Assembly: GCA_013396995.1 (NCBI GenBank)
Contig: VWZP01004506.1
Location: forward strand, 2,141,720-2,205,719
Source of the DNA: Dicaeum eximium
Lineage: Eukaryota > Chordata > Aves > Passeriformes > Dicaeidae
Reading direction: 5' to 3'
DNA length: 64,000 bases
Numbering within the stretch: the first letter of the stretch is position 1; each line of letters opens with the position of its first letter. The notes below the pieces were generated by a model, which saw nothing but the letters and a program-made list of their open reading frames with translations, ran no database searches and had not been told where the DNA came from. The translations under genes and the position numbers were made by a program. Positions 22,497 to 35,600 of this stretch are shown piece by piece.

Positions 22497-22952
22497 AGAA
22501 CGATAGAATCATAGAATTTTGAAGGTTGGAACAGACCTCTAAGATCATTGGTCCTACAGTTAGCCTAGCACTGCTCTGTTCACCACTAACCTGTGTCCCC
22601 ATGTGCAATAGAACACATTTTTGAATATTTCCAAGGATGGTAATTCCAGCACTTCCTTAGGCAACTTGTCCCGGTGCTTTTCCAACCTTCACATGAAGAA
22701 ATTTTTCCTTATACCCAATCTAAACCTCCCCTGGTAAAACTTGAGGCCATTTCCTCTTGTCCTATCATTTGTTACCTGGAAACTGACCCACACCTTGCAA
22801 CAATCTCCTGTCAGGCAGTTGTAGAGTGCAATAAGGTCCCCGTGAGCCTCCTTTTCTCCAGGCTTAGCCCCCTCCAGCTCCCCCAGCTGCTTGTCTGAGG
22901 ACTTGTGCTCCAGACCCTTCACTGGCTCCATTGCTCTTCTTTGGGCATGGTG
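22497..22952 (-). mobile_element. CR1 LINE 3' fragment, minus strand
   Basis: It begins with the reversed CR1 terminus (GATAGAATCATAGAATTTTG). It continues through GAAGGTTGGAACAGACCTCT, ACATGAAGAAATTTTTCCTT, GAGCCTCCTTTTCTCCAGGC and TTGTGCTCCAGACCCTTCAC. The 3' end is intact and the element is 5'-truncated, the usual product of target-primed reverse transcription. Confidence 0.93.
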
Positions 22953-24738
22953 ATACTGTGACTGCAGCTCCTCCAAGCAGGCCCTGGGGATTTACACATC
23001 TTAAAATTCAGTGCAGCAAAATTAATGTAAATTTATTACATTGCTGAGCAACTTTCTAATTCCTTTTGTAATGAATTGTGGGGAAAATAGATACTTCTGA
23101 TAGGTACCATGTGGTTTACCTCTAATGTGCTGAGCATTCGGTCCTCCAAGCCAATCAAGAAGCAAATCAAAAAATAAGTTTGAGAGACTGTCATCTGGGC
23201 TTATTGGTCCTGCTACTCAGAGTCTGAAACCACTCTTAAACTAAGATCATATATTTGGAGACTCTTAGAATACTGCTGACACCATTTCGCCTGGTGACGT
23301 GGTGAAAGCACCCACTTAGAAGGTGGGATTTGATGGTTTGGAATCCTTTTCCACCTGAGGAGGTTTGACATCTGAACTTCATGAAAAAGCCTTGAGCATC
23401 AGGGTGTAACAGAGACTAAAAGGACAGTGGTGTGCCCTCTACACCAAGTCACAGGATGGCCAGGGATTCATTGCTGCATTGGAAAGACCAATTCAGAGTG
23501 GGCAACCTCCACTGCAGCCTGTGCCAAAGATCCTGTCTGATTCCTGGATCTCTGCTTGCTGCTCTGAGATTTTTTTCCTGGTTACTGTTTTTATTCCTTC
23601 AATCCAGGCTCTCTAATGAGGAATGTGTAAAGAGTTGTGGGAGCAGTGTAGATTCTTCAGGCTGTCCCTTGCCAGCTGAATATGCAGAAAGCTCACACAC
23701 CATCCGTGTTGCTCAGGGGAGCTGGTTAAGGTAGGATTGTGTGTATGAAATGAGCATAGTTAATGCCTGTGAAGTAGTTTAAAACATCCAAGGGCAACTC
23801 AGACTCAAAACCTCCTGCTCCAGTGTGCTGCAGAAACCTGAAAGACCCTCTGGGGGAATTGTTTTCCCCCTTGGTCCAAAGACTGCCTGTAAATTGGTCC
23901 CTTCAGTGGAGTTTTTGCATGTGCAGATAGCTGGCCACCTCCTGCAACACTGAACAAAGAAGTGCAAGGCAAATTCCAGCACTTGGAGTGTGACATGAAG
24001 AGTTTGACATGCTGCTGAGGAAGCCACACATCCTATAATGACTTAAAATTCCATGCCTGGCAACCAGGTGCAGGGGGTTAATTAGGCTCATAAGCTCGGA
24101 GAGCAGGGAGACCTTTGGGAGAAGTTTGTAGACAAGCAGCAAAGCATATGACCTCATTTGAATTTTCCTATTAGATTTCCTGCAGAGATCTCAAAAGCAT
24201 CCTCCGATCGCTTTCTGAAACTGTTTAGGTTTCACATTTGCAAACACAAGGAATCACCATTAGATTCTGAAGCTGCTGCACATATTTTAAAAGATCAAAT
24301 TGATGATTATGACAAGCAAATAGATCCTTCCACTTGCTTTTGTTTGTTTGGACGAATGACTCTCTTGACTCTTGGGGTAAACAATCTGACATTCTTCCTT
24401 TAGAGCTCTTGTGGTGATGCAGGTTGGAGCTGAAATGGGTGAGACTGGCACTGCTGGACATAAGACTGTGCTTATGTGAGGCTTTAAATTCTCCAAAAAG
24501 GCTGCAATAGGAGCCTGAGCTCAGGCTGTGTCTCTGTAATCTGCAGCTCCTTTGGTTGCAGTGGGCTTTTATACAAGTATTTGGTGTTTCTCTCCTGTTC
24601 ATAAGTTAGTGTACTGTTCTTTTCCTCCCCCACCAGGTCATAGATGTGGTGCCAGTACAGCACATTTCAGTCCTGCAGCCTTTTGGTTGGAATAGGAAAG
24701 ATTTCCCCAGACTAAAAGGCAGCTAGCCTGTGCCTATG

Positions 24739-24763
24739 CAAAAGGCTTTTTTTTTGCCTTTTG
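24739..24763. repeat. Short hairpin CAAAAGGC / GCCTTTTG with T9 loop
   Basis: Perfect 8-bp arms flank nine T residues. It is short enough to arise by chance and no function is implied. Confidence 0.5.
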
Positions 24764-26789
24764 ACAAAAAGGAGAACGAAAAGATAAAAATAGGAAGGGG
24801 CCATAACTTGAAAGCCAGCACCAAACCTTTCTCAGTCCCTTCTCCAGTTGATGCAAACCCACTGCTGTTCATGGGGGTTTTTCCACTGGCCATAACAACC
24901 CCTGGTTTCACATCAGCTGCAGCTCTGGGAGAGCACGGGAGGGGGAAGGGGGGTCACTCAGCGCCGTGTCCAGTTGCAGCACATGTCACTGGAGAAGTGT
25001 AAGGGGAGTCTCACTTGAGTGCCCCGATCCCTCCTGCCCCAGATGCACATTTTGTTTCTCCACACTAAAGCAGGCCTTGCTACCAAAGGGAGATGATGCC
25101 CGGTGTGAAGACAGGAGCAAATAATAACCTTTACATCCATCTAGGCAGCAATCACGCTTGGAATAACTCGCTGTGAGGGTTACAGTCACTTTCACCATTA
25201 CCGTGGGACCCGTTCCTGTGACAATGGCATCAGGGAATTCACCTTCAGCCTTTTGGGCACCCTGTGATCCCAGGCAGCACCTTGGCCATGCAGCCCCCAC
25301 AGAGCAGAGCCGTCGCTGCCCACGCGGCCGCCTTTCCCCATGGTACGAGTGTGAGTGAAATCAAACCTGGGGATTTCTGCCCAGCGCTCCAGACACGCAG
25401 CTGCACCACAGAATACAAATGTGAGAGCTGGGCTGATGCAGGCACGAGGAGTTCAGCCCTCAGCCCCAGGGACCAGCAACAGGCAGGCAAACCTTGGAGG
25501 GCAGGAGAGCTCGTTAACTCAGTGCCTTAAATAACAGCAGTGGGGAGGGAGGCTGCTGGTGACGAGCGTCCCTGTGGTGTGCATCTGTGTCTGTGTGGTT
25601 TGACAACAGGCAGGAAGCACTTGCTTCTTCGCTCTTCAGGTAGCTGCCCTGTAGAATAGCATCAAGGAGAGCATAGGAAAGAGGTTATTTATTTTTTTCT
25701 TCTCCTTGGAGATTTCGGACTGATTAAAAAGCTATTTTTGCTAGGAAAGCAACAAGGAGAGAAACCCCAGCCATATGCAGCAGGTATAAAAGAACGTTTG
25801 ATTCTTCCGACAAGTACAATAAGATTTAATATCTTTGCTGCTCGACCCAATATTGTATCACAGGCATCATTGGTGTTGTGCTTCCCAGCATGCCCTAGCA
25901 TTCCTTCAAGCAAACATTCACAGTAGCAGAAAGTCCAAGAAAAGGCTTACTCCCTTGAAGATCAAGAAGAAAGCAACAGTGAAGAAAGGTATAGTAGCTA
26001 TTAATATTAATGTTAAAAGAAGAGGGGGGAGAGAGGACATAGGAGCAGCAAAAAAGCTACTACTTATGGCTTTGATGTGTTCATTTTCACAGGACCAATA
26101 GCAACATGGAAAATACGGAAAGCAGATAAAGAGGAAAATGAGGAGGTGGAGGTGAGCAGAAGGCAGCTCAGAAAATTGCACAAGCTGTGGGGAGTTTTTT
26201 CTGTCTAGACGTTTTCCCTGTTTGCACACAGCAAAGGGAGTGACTGCCATCTGCATCTCCTCCAAAAAAAGGAAAGGCAAAAAGGACAGAGCTGACACTG
26301 AAAAGGAAATCCACCTTCATGCCTCTCACTTTGGCTGTGCTATGGCTGATCCACACTGAGTGCCTGCTGTGGGAGGGGAGAAAATGCTAAGAGAGGTATT
26401 GTTGTGTCTAAGGAGGCACAGCATTAAGGCAGCTTGTGAATCCTCATGCAGGGCTCTGTCCTACTGACACAGTGGGAACAGGAGGGAGGGAACTATTTTA
26501 GTCCTGTTGACGCTGCTGAAGAGTAAAATTGGAAGTAATTAAAGGCCTATTCTAGTCTCACTTAAATCTCCGAGTCTTCAGGCCAGAGTTATTTTTGTTA
26601 CATTGCTTTAATGGTGTTACATTGATGGTTAGACTGGGTTGGATTTTTTTTTTTCCTACTCTGAATTTAGGAAAGGAACCAGCACTTTTCTGTGGCAGTA
26701 CACTCACTTCACTGAAATTTTGCCTGTGGAAGATTGTCCAGGTCCCAGAAGGAATTTTTCTAAATCCCAAGCAGCCCCACCATAACCAG

Positions 26790-26935
26790 TGCTTGGGCAG
26801 CTGGGTTACTGCCTTATGTTGTAGAAGCAGCAGGTTTGAATCCCAGCATTAGCTAGTCTGAAGCTAGACTGGAAATAAGAATGACTCCTGCACCTTAGGA
26901 AAGGTGCTTGATAAATAATGACCCTCAAGTCTTAC
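26790..26935 (+). mobile_element. Possible tRNA-derived SINE remnant
   Basis: GCAGCTGGGTTACTGCC resembles an RNA polymerase III A box. About 45 bp later GGTTTGAATCC matches the B box (GGTTCGANTCC) with one change. The tail GGTGCTTGATAAATAATG resembles the end of MIR-like SINEs. It does not fold as an obvious tRNA. Confidence 0.3.
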
Positions 26936-28496
26936 TGTCCCCTATTTTTTTGCTGAGAAAAAACCCCAAAACTGCACTGCTCAGGAACAAGTACAAAATA
27001 CAGAGCAAGAGCAGGACAGGTTTATTTGTAACAGCACCACTGCTGCCCATCTTGTCCTCAGTAAAGTCTGCAGTGTCTGTAAGCAGCGACAGGAGTGGCC
27101 TTCTCCAGCTGCCACGTTCATCCTCAATGAAACTCATCTCATCTCAACATCACTTTTAGTCTTTCTGCTCCCAGGTTCCCCTGTGCAGCCACTGCAGGCT
27201 GCACCTGTGGCTGTGTCTCCTTAGTTGGCACCTGCCCTGTGTGGGATTAACCTTGTGTGGCCTCCCGACAGTGCAGGGTGTCAACAGGAAGAGATTGGTC
27301 TCTTCTCAGAACAGACATTTGTCCTGTGCAGCCTACCTGGATCTCACAGGTCACTGCAGGCAGGGCAGTGTAAAGAGCACAGAACTTGATGTTTGTTTTT
27401 TCCAAAAAAATGAGTGTTGCTGCCCTCCTACATTAAAGCTGCACGTGGCTGTTTCAGAACTACTAGTTTATATAAGCAGAAATAAAAAGTGCTCTGTTTG
27501 CAGAGTCAAGGAGGACCTTCAACCCTGTGTGCATTAGGTCTGAGCAGTCACAGAAAGCAAAGCATGGCAGGAGCTCACCATGGGAAAGCCCTTCACCTCC
27601 CAGCCTGGGGCTGAGCATCACATCCCAGCAGATACTGACAGCCTGCCCAAAACCTCTCAATCCTTGGCTCCAGAATAACCCTTGAGGATCATTTCCCTGC
27701 AGGCCAATTGCCCCAAGGAGGAAAAGGATGCATTTAACCAGCCCCAGTGAGAGGTACTTACTCAGGTCCTATGCTCACTGAAAATACCTGTGCTAGGTGG
27801 GCCACAGCACAGGCACCAGAGGCTCATTCAGCAACGGGGAAAAAGCCTCTCCCTGGCTTCTCAGAAAAGCAACAAAGGACTGAGCCTTTGGACCAGTGGC
27901 TCAGGTCAACAGAAAGGGAATTGCTTGGGCACAGTGAGATGTCATGAAGGGAAGGATAATTTTCTGGTGTGTAGGCAGGGAAATTAGGTCAGACACTTTG
28001 AAACCTAGTCTACATGTTTTCACCCCAAGTGATATTAACTGGTGATACTCATTTGCAGAAAGTGACTGAGTGCTACAGGTGTATTTTCGACCTAATACCA
28101 TTCTTGTTTACCATCTTGTATACCTTGTATACCATCCAACCAGAATTTTCTACAATTCTTGTTTCAGTTCCTGAAAGCTGTTTTTCCAACTAGACGCAGA
28201 AAAACTGCTGAACTCCTCTGTCTCTGAGCAGAGCAAGAGAATTATAGACAATGTGTCTTAGGGCAATTCACCCCTTTATTCATCTCGGGAAGGGAGTGGA
28301 TGATGTTACATCTCAATGTCCCTTCTGAGCCAATTTTTTACATTCATATAATCTCTGTAACCTCTCCAGGGATACCAGTCACCATCATGTAAACTCATCA
28401 GACTTGATTTCTTGTGGTTGCCACTCTGTGTGCCTCACACTTCCACAGGTGTGTTAGAAATAAACAACCTTGTTCCTTTCCCACAGCCTACCAATC

Positions 28497-28953
28497 TGTC
28501 ATGGTTTGATGCTGGCCCAACACCAGGCACCCACAAGAGTTGCTCACCCACCCTCCCCTGCTACAGCTGGGCAGTGGAGAGGGAAAAAAATTAACAAAGG
28601 GTTCATGTGTGAGATAAGGACCAGGAGAAAACACTTCTAGGGCAAAACAAAAAGTTGCAAAGTGAAATTTATTACTAACAGAATCAGAGGAGGATAATGA
28701 GAAGTAAAATAAGCCCTTAAAACACCTTTCTCACCCAACCCCACCCTCCTTTCTACTGACAGCACAGGGAGAAAGGGCATGGGGGTTTTGGTCAGTTCAT
28801 CACAATCACTGAGATTTCTTCTGCTGCTCTGGGAGAGGAGCCATCAAGGATTGGCTCTGCTGTACAGGGTGGAAGCTTCCAGCAGCTTCTCACAGGGGCC
28901 ATCTTTGTGGATCCCCTCCTACCAAAAACCAGGCCTTGCAAAACCAATACACA
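28497..28953 (+). mobile_element. Avian endogenous retrovirus LTR, internally deleted
   Basis: It starts TGTCATGGTTTGATGCTGGC and ends AAAACCAATACACA, bounded by TG and CA. Its last ~110 bp match the end of the LTR at 56245-56360 (shared GGATTGGCTCTG, CTTCCAGCAGCTTCTCACAG and CTACCAAAAACCA). At about 28840 the sequence jumps from the upstream part straight to the 3' part. It therefore lacks the GC-rich repeat-bearing middle seen in the other copy. There are no internal genes and no clear target-site duplication. Confidence 0.75.
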
Positions 28954-31900
28954 GCCCTATTTAATTCATCATAAGCACTTGCCCAGCAGACATTGCCACC
29001 AGATTCCATGGCTGCCCACATTCAGGTTCTCTTTTCTGCTGTGTGTTGCTCAAGAGCAGAGAAGTGGCACATGGTGATGAGCCTGTGTCTCTGGATGTTG
29101 GAGCTTTGCTGGGCCATGGATACTTCCAGACTCCTGGAGTTCACTGAAGAGTGAATGGGGATGCTCGATCTCTCTCAGTTACTCATTCCAGCAGATTAAG
29201 GCTGATTATTCCTTGTTCTGGATTGTGGAGTTACTTTCCTGTTCTTCCAAGCATGGCTCTTTACAACCAGCTAAGCAAGATTTTGAGGAAAGAGGGCAGC
29301 CAGGGCACTTCTAGTCCAGGGACCTGCTGGACTCAGTTCATTACTAGCAGTAATGTCATTCCCACCAATGGAGGCTTGTGAAGTCCTGCTTTGGCCTTGC
29401 TGCTTGTCCTTTCCTTAGGATGAAACTCAGCAAGATGTTTGGGTTAAAGCAGGTGAGTAATCATGTGTATGTTTACTGGCTGGGATGAATGATGAAGGCA
29501 CATGCTGAAACACTTTTCTGAATCACAACTACAACCGCATTTGAGATAAAATTCACCTCTGGCTATGTTCCGTTTCACGACTGATACAAAGTGGTCTGTT
29601 TTTCAGTACTTTGTGTTAAAAGTGATCCCTCTGTACTGCCAGCAGGAAACAGACACAATACACACTTATCTCTGTTTTGTAAAAAGTTATTTTAGATCCT
29701 CAAATGTGCAAAAGCCAGCACACCTCCTCCACCTCTTAACTGGCATCAAGAACCAATTAACACAACTGAGGAATGAAGGGACATCAAAATACAGTCAGAG
29801 CTAACAGACCTAGAGTCAGGAATGTAAATTACACAGTGCACATTCTTCTCTAAGATGACTTGGTTTGTTCTCTTTCCATTGTAATCAAAAGTGAATTAAG
29901 ATCTTGAAAGGTTCTATCTCTCCCAGATAACTGAAAAAAGCTAATTAAAAACAAAAGTCACAGATGTAATCTTTGCTTAATGTTGTAAGCATAACATGAC
30001 CTAATGCTATTATGAGTTCTGAACAAATTTCAATTAGGACTCCAGCTGGTAAACAGATAAATGTGATAACGACATTTTAATATTACATGATAATTTGTTA
30101 GTAAAAGTAATTTTTATTTCAGCCATTTTTAAGTATATAAAATGGGTTTCGATTTGGATATGTTTTTCAGCACAATTAGAGGAGAAAAAAACAATTTCAA
30201 TGAGTAATGTTAAAGAAGATCCTCCTCAGAGATGTGTTCTATTTTTATTAGTTAATCAATTTTGGTTTGGTTTTTTTTTTAATACAGTCATCATCACTTT
30301 GTAGCTTGCTAGTGATTTATACCATTACCAGATCAGAAGAGTAATAAAAACACATACTTTGTATTCTGCATTAGGAGGAATCACTTCTAGGTTACACTGG
30401 CCTTTTGTTGCTTTGTTATTTCTTGTCTTATTGAGCTCAAAGGAATGTAGAAAGTCATGGCTCTGATGTGGGGTCAGTGGCATTTCAGAACATGTGGGAA
30501 AACTGAAGTGCAAAACCATAAGCTCTTTCCAGCAGGGTAGGCATTGATGTAGTTCTGAGAAGACCAAAACCATGAGTCTGACTGGACCCCTGTGATGCAT
30601 AAGGATATCCAGCTTTGGAGAGCCAAGACCAGTTCCTCACTCTGCCAGACTCCCAATGAAAGGTGAATAAAATAGCCAATTTACTGTGTCTTAGTTTCCC
30701 TTAAAAAAAAAAAAAAGGACCCGGATTATGACTTGAAGTGACTCCCTTGGAAACCAGGAGTACACAGGGAAACCACAATCAATCTGCTGCTCTTTTTTTT
30801 TTTTGAGTCAAAGGTGAAAAGCCATGGCTCTGGGAATATGGTCTCTCCTGCCCAGATTTGCATTCCATTTTCTGCTGGAAACGGTGCTCAAGATCAGCAT
30901 TTGATTTCAAGACAGGTGTGGAGTAGCTGCGTGGTAGAGTGGTGACAGCTTATCACCTCATCAGCACACAATTCCCCTCTCTCGGGATTTAGAGCAGGGA
31001 TAAAATAAATTCCATCACTGGAGGAGCATGGTGGCCTGACTGCATTGAGGGAGGAAATCCAACCCAAAATTAAGACACTGAAGGAAGGTGCAATACACAG
31101 CTCTCCCTGCTGTGCTTTTAACCAGTCTCAACCTTGTCCTCACGGGACCACCCCTAATGTGGGAGCACTCAGCATCCACTGCTGGCCTCTGTGCTGAGGG
31201 GACCCATCTGCCATTTAGATGACAATGATGCACATCATGTGGACACCTATATTTCATTTGCCTTCATTGACATGAAGCAGCCTTCCTGATTTCAGAGTTA
31301 TTTGATGGCAAAGACAAGAGAAGCTGTCACTACCCTGAAATAAAATCTTTGCTATTCTGTGACATGATTTTTTTCCCCTTCCTCCTTCAATTTATCCATT
31401 TTAAATATTTATTTTATACCTTGTAAGGTTACTTTTACTCTTGAAAGAGCAAGGGTTAAGCTTTCTTCTTTTTAAACAAGAGGAAACATTGAAATAAATC
31501 ACTTTCCTCAGTAGCAATAACAGTAACATACACCAAAAAGGGAACAAAATCCAGTATGAAAACATACTTTTCTTAGTTAAAAGTGCAATCATTCTTGGGA
31601 CTGAAAGCTCTCCTGACTAGCTGTTGTGTCTTCTCCATTATTTACTCAAATCACAGTAGCAACTGGAGGTTTGAAATAAAACACAAGATTGCATGTGCTA
31701 AGCCCTGTAAGGTGCCGTGGGAGCTCTCAGTCTGCATAAGCAGCAGAGCACTCCGGGCAGTGGAATGTCACTGTGTCCATGAGAGAGACAAAAGTGTAGA
31801 GAAACCAAGTGACTCAGTGACACAGGAGGTGGCAGATGCAGTTTGTGGTGAGGTCAGGACTGAAAGGACACTCTTGAAGCATTTGTGCAGCTGTGAGTTC

Positions 31901-34900
31901 ATACTTCCTGATGGGAATTTTTGTGAACCTCCCAAGACCTGTGCTATCACTGACCCCCGAGTGACTACTAGGGGGATTAGCAAGGTGCTGTTTTCTAACC
32001 TGGCATTTCTAAAATGTAAGTGCTTACCTTTGAGGCAGTTACTGGAATTCAGCTCTGTTTATGGAGAGCCAGTCAATACTATCCATAATACCTGGGGCAT
32101 GATTCATCTGACCTCAAAGTAAGTGTCTGCTTTAGAATAAACTGACTAATGCCTTCTGGCTCTATTGACCAGATCTCCAGCGAGTGTAACAGGAATGCAG
32201 CCAACAGACAACCTAATTTAGAGAGATGAATAACACCCCATTTCAGTCTGTGCACAGTGGTGCCTTTGCAGAAGCTCTTCTGTCTTGACAAATGCTGATT
32301 GTTGCTGAAGTTGGCACCCATGGTGCCGAGATCCTAAGCAGATGCAGGGATCCAAATAGACTCTAATAAAGTTAGTTAACGGGAGACACATTTTGCCAGA
32401 GCCAACACAAAGTTGGCAAAACACTCTTTAGACTGCTACAATCTGCATCACAGAAGCTTTTTTCTGTGTAGTGTAGGTGGGTTTTTTATTGTCTGCATCT
32501 GGAACTGGGCTTGGCTGTCTTAGAGCATACCCTAGCAAAGCAGGCTGTCCAGACACCGGAAGAAATTCAAGAGAGCTTGAGGGTGAATGATAAGTAGAAG
32601 ATATTCATTATTTTGACCATCTGGCCTGTCTGTGCCAAAGCTGCAGAACTTCAGGTGGAATAAGGTCCATCTCTGCTGAGCACAAGTGTGGCTCCAGTGT
32701 TTTGAAAGCCTGGAGGAATTCTTACAACAGGATCATATTCTGCAACTGCCCTCAGCTGCATCACATCTCCTCAGATAAAGTGACACAGCTCAGTGGCCTC
32801 AGCCAAGGGAGTGAGATCTGGTCTTTGGCACTGCCCAGAGCAAGGACAGGGCACTCATGGAGGTCTCACAGAGAGGTGGCTCCAGCATGGCTCCAGCAGT
32901 AATTTCAGTAGGGTCCTGTAGAGGTTTCCTTCTTCAGCTCTGAGTTTTACTTTTTCTAGTGCTTATCCTCACCTTACTTCTCTTCTGAAGACTACTGAGG
33001 TTCATTCATGTGAAGGATATCACACACTCCTGGTGGCAGGTCATTTCTTAAGCCCTCTTTTCCACTTTGCTCTCCACACAAGATTTTACTGATTGCTGTC
33101 CAGATCAGATATTGCATATCAGATAAAATATAACCAGGAATTCCTTCCTTCCTTCCTTCAGGAACTCTCACTTTATCTAACCCCTACTGCTTTGTTTATG
33201 ATCAACATTCCAACCTATTGCCTGTCGACTTTTTATCCTATTCTCATTCCCTCCTTCATGTTCCTTCTCCATACAGAGGACATTTTTTTTCTAAAATATA
33301 GGCTTATTTTGTTTTAATTTATCAAAATGCATTGCTTTCAACCCTCCCCATGCTAAATGCAGTACTTAAAGTCAGACTTTGATGATGCCAGACCCTTCCT
33401 AATCCCTTCCTTCAGCTCTTTTCAGACTGCACTAACTGTAATAAACTCTTCCAAACCAGCACTCCACCCTCAGCTCTCTTTGACACTATCAGTGATATCT
33501 TCCATGACCCAATTCTCATACCTTTTTCCCCATCTGTAACTCTTTCTTCTCCATATTTCTCATTTGTTCTCCAAGGTGGTAATCCTGTTCTAGAAATGAA
33601 ATATTTCTGGCTCTTCTCCTGCCCTATTCAGTTACCATAAAGGTACAGCAACAAATCTATTTTAGTAGAGTAGAATATACAGAATACCTGTAAGAATACA
33701 GGGTACATTATTATATAGAATATATAACTCAGCTGCAGCAGCTGTATTTGACCTCAGAAACATTGCTGTGCCTTGAATATTCTAGAATTTGTATTTTATT
33801 TTATGTGCTTCTTCAAACATTTTTATGCCTCATAAGCCCCCTGAGTACCTGTGTAACTACTCAATGACCACAAATCACAAAGAGGAAAACTCAGCACAAC
33901 TCCCTTATTCATTGAAGTCATCCTACTACAGATTTGCTTCCTTAGTTCAATATTTATTACAGGGTTTTTGCCTATCTTCTGGTTCCTGCAAACCCTAATT
34001 AACTGGACCTCCTTTAAATACTGTTTTATTGGTGGGGTATTCAGACAGCCCTGAAAACACCATATTAAATGATATTGTTGAAAATCTGGCTTTTCAGCAG
34101 TCAGCAACCCTTCCTCCAATTCATCCTTCCAATCTCTCAACAAGGTCATTTTATGCTCTGGCAAATGGAATAGATTTTTTAGTATTTCTATAGTTAAATT
34201 GCTCTGACATCAACTGATTCTCACATCAAATGTGAATGTATGCAGTTATTACCATCCCTCCTTTATCATGGGGGTAAGAAAGGGCAGCATTCCCAGAGCA
34301 CTGAGCATGCCCCTCAGGTTAGGCTCCCCAGGCTCTCTGCACAGAGACAAGCTCCTCCAAAGGGCAGCATTAGAAAAGCCTGCTGAGATGAGCCTGCTAA
34401 GATGAGTCAGATAATTCAGCTGGCTAAATTAGACTCTTCAAATGAGTCAGTGGTAGCAGTCCTAATGGCTTCAGAGGATGTATATTCCAGCAATTAGACA
34501 CAATGTGTAACTGGAGTTCTATATAATTAGCTATACAAATTGCAGCAATATACAATAGGTTGCTATGTCTTAAATAAGCAATGAATAAGTACAGTGTGAC
34601 TGGAGCTCAAGGTTATTCTTGTCTTCAATTACCTCCTACAAGAAGCCTGCAGGGCTTTGATTTCCAAAGGGAGATGAAGTTTGTCTTTGTTAAGCCTGTT
34701 ATAACCAGATGACAATTCTTTAGGCCTGGCTTAGTATTCAACTTAGGCATTTCTTTTCTGCCTGCCTTACATATTCCTTGGTTATTGAATCTCATTTTGT
34801 GCAGTGACATTTCTGTTTTTCTCCCTACACCTCATTTCTATTCTTCTCTAAAATCTTACAAAGCTGTGATTGACAGGGAACTCCAGGGGCCAAAGCAGGA

Positions 34901-34904
34901 TGGC
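28954..34904. other. Non-coding desert, some conserved-looking blocks
   Basis: No gene is recognised. The longest open frame, 179 codons at 31583-32122 on the plus strand, has no domain I can name. An AT-rich repeat-free block at about 29880-30180 looks like a conserved non-coding element. CTTCC repeats occur near 33143. Confidence 0.4.
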
Positions 34905-35600
34905 ATCAATGTTGGATCAGGTCCCTCGAGGCCTTTGTGCTGCCTTGCTTTGAATATCTCCAAGCATGGAGCCTGCACAGCCTCTCTGGGTCTCTGATGT
35001 AATGTTTGTCCACCTTCACTGTGAAGAACTTTTCCTTATAGCTAATTGGTATTTCTAGTTTCCATTTGCTGTACCCTGTGTCTGCCAGCCCTTAATCTGG
35101 ATTAATCTCTATTTTAAACTCTCTTTGGGTAGTTGAAAATACTAACATTATTCCCCTTAGCCTTTTTTTTGGCAGCTAAACAAGCTTGGCTTCTGAAGCC
35201 TCATCTTGTCCATCATATGCTTTGGTCCCTAACCATCCAAGTGAAGAGCTTGCTTCAGCTCATTGATGACTTTGTTATCTTGTGAAGCCCAAACTGAACT
35301 CAGTAGTCTGGATGAGTTCCCTTCACAAGTGAAAAGCAGAGGGGGAAATCCACTTGCTCAGACTCTCAGCTGTGTTTTTGCCAATGCAGCCCTTTGTGCA
35401 GTTGACATTTCTCACTATAAAACTGGTTGGCAAAACTCATGTTCAACTCCTTGTCCCTCAGCATCCCAGGTCTGTTCTGCAAGGATGATTCCTAGTCAGC
35501 TACTCCTCCTAAACTGTTGCCTTTAATTTTTCCAACCCACATGCAGATCTTTGTTTCCAAGAACAATTTCCAAACCTTGATCTTCACAGGTTCTAAGACT
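34905..35600 (-). mobile_element. Old, diverged CR1 LINE fragment, minus strand
   Basis: The order is that of reversed CR1: a 'ttcactgtgaagaacttttcc' segment, a gap-rich middle, AGCCCAAACTGAACTCAGTA (CR1 'cccaaactggacacagta'), a 'gccaatgcagccctttgtgcagttg' segment and TCATGTTCAACTCCTTGTCC. Divergence is much higher than in the copies at 19818 or 22497, so this is an older insertion. Both ends are uncertain. Confidence 0.65.

Larger units (their letters stand above)
22953..28496. other. Non-coding DNA, no gene recognised
   Basis: No coding sequence is supported. Contents are a T-loop hairpin at 24739-24763, a somewhat GC-richer stretch at about 24890-25530 with scattered CpG, and a tRNA-like box pair near 26795. 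Open frames are all short. Confidence 0.45.

Noticed and set aside
22689..22976. 95-residue minus-strand frame (and similar frames at 38775, 39436, 51818 and 59369)
   Set aside because: They lie within CR1 3' regions and are repeat-derived, not host genes.
23289..23345. tRNA-like stretch with a GGTTTGGAATCC word
   Set aside because: The arms do not pair into a cloverleaf and the A box is absent.
30925..30990. tRNA-like stretch with GCGTGGTAGAGTGGTGAC
   Set aside because: There is a weak A-box resemblance only, with no matching B box.
31583..32122. 179-residue plus-strand open frame
   Set aside because: It has Cys-rich patches but no known spacing pattern and no similarity I recognise.
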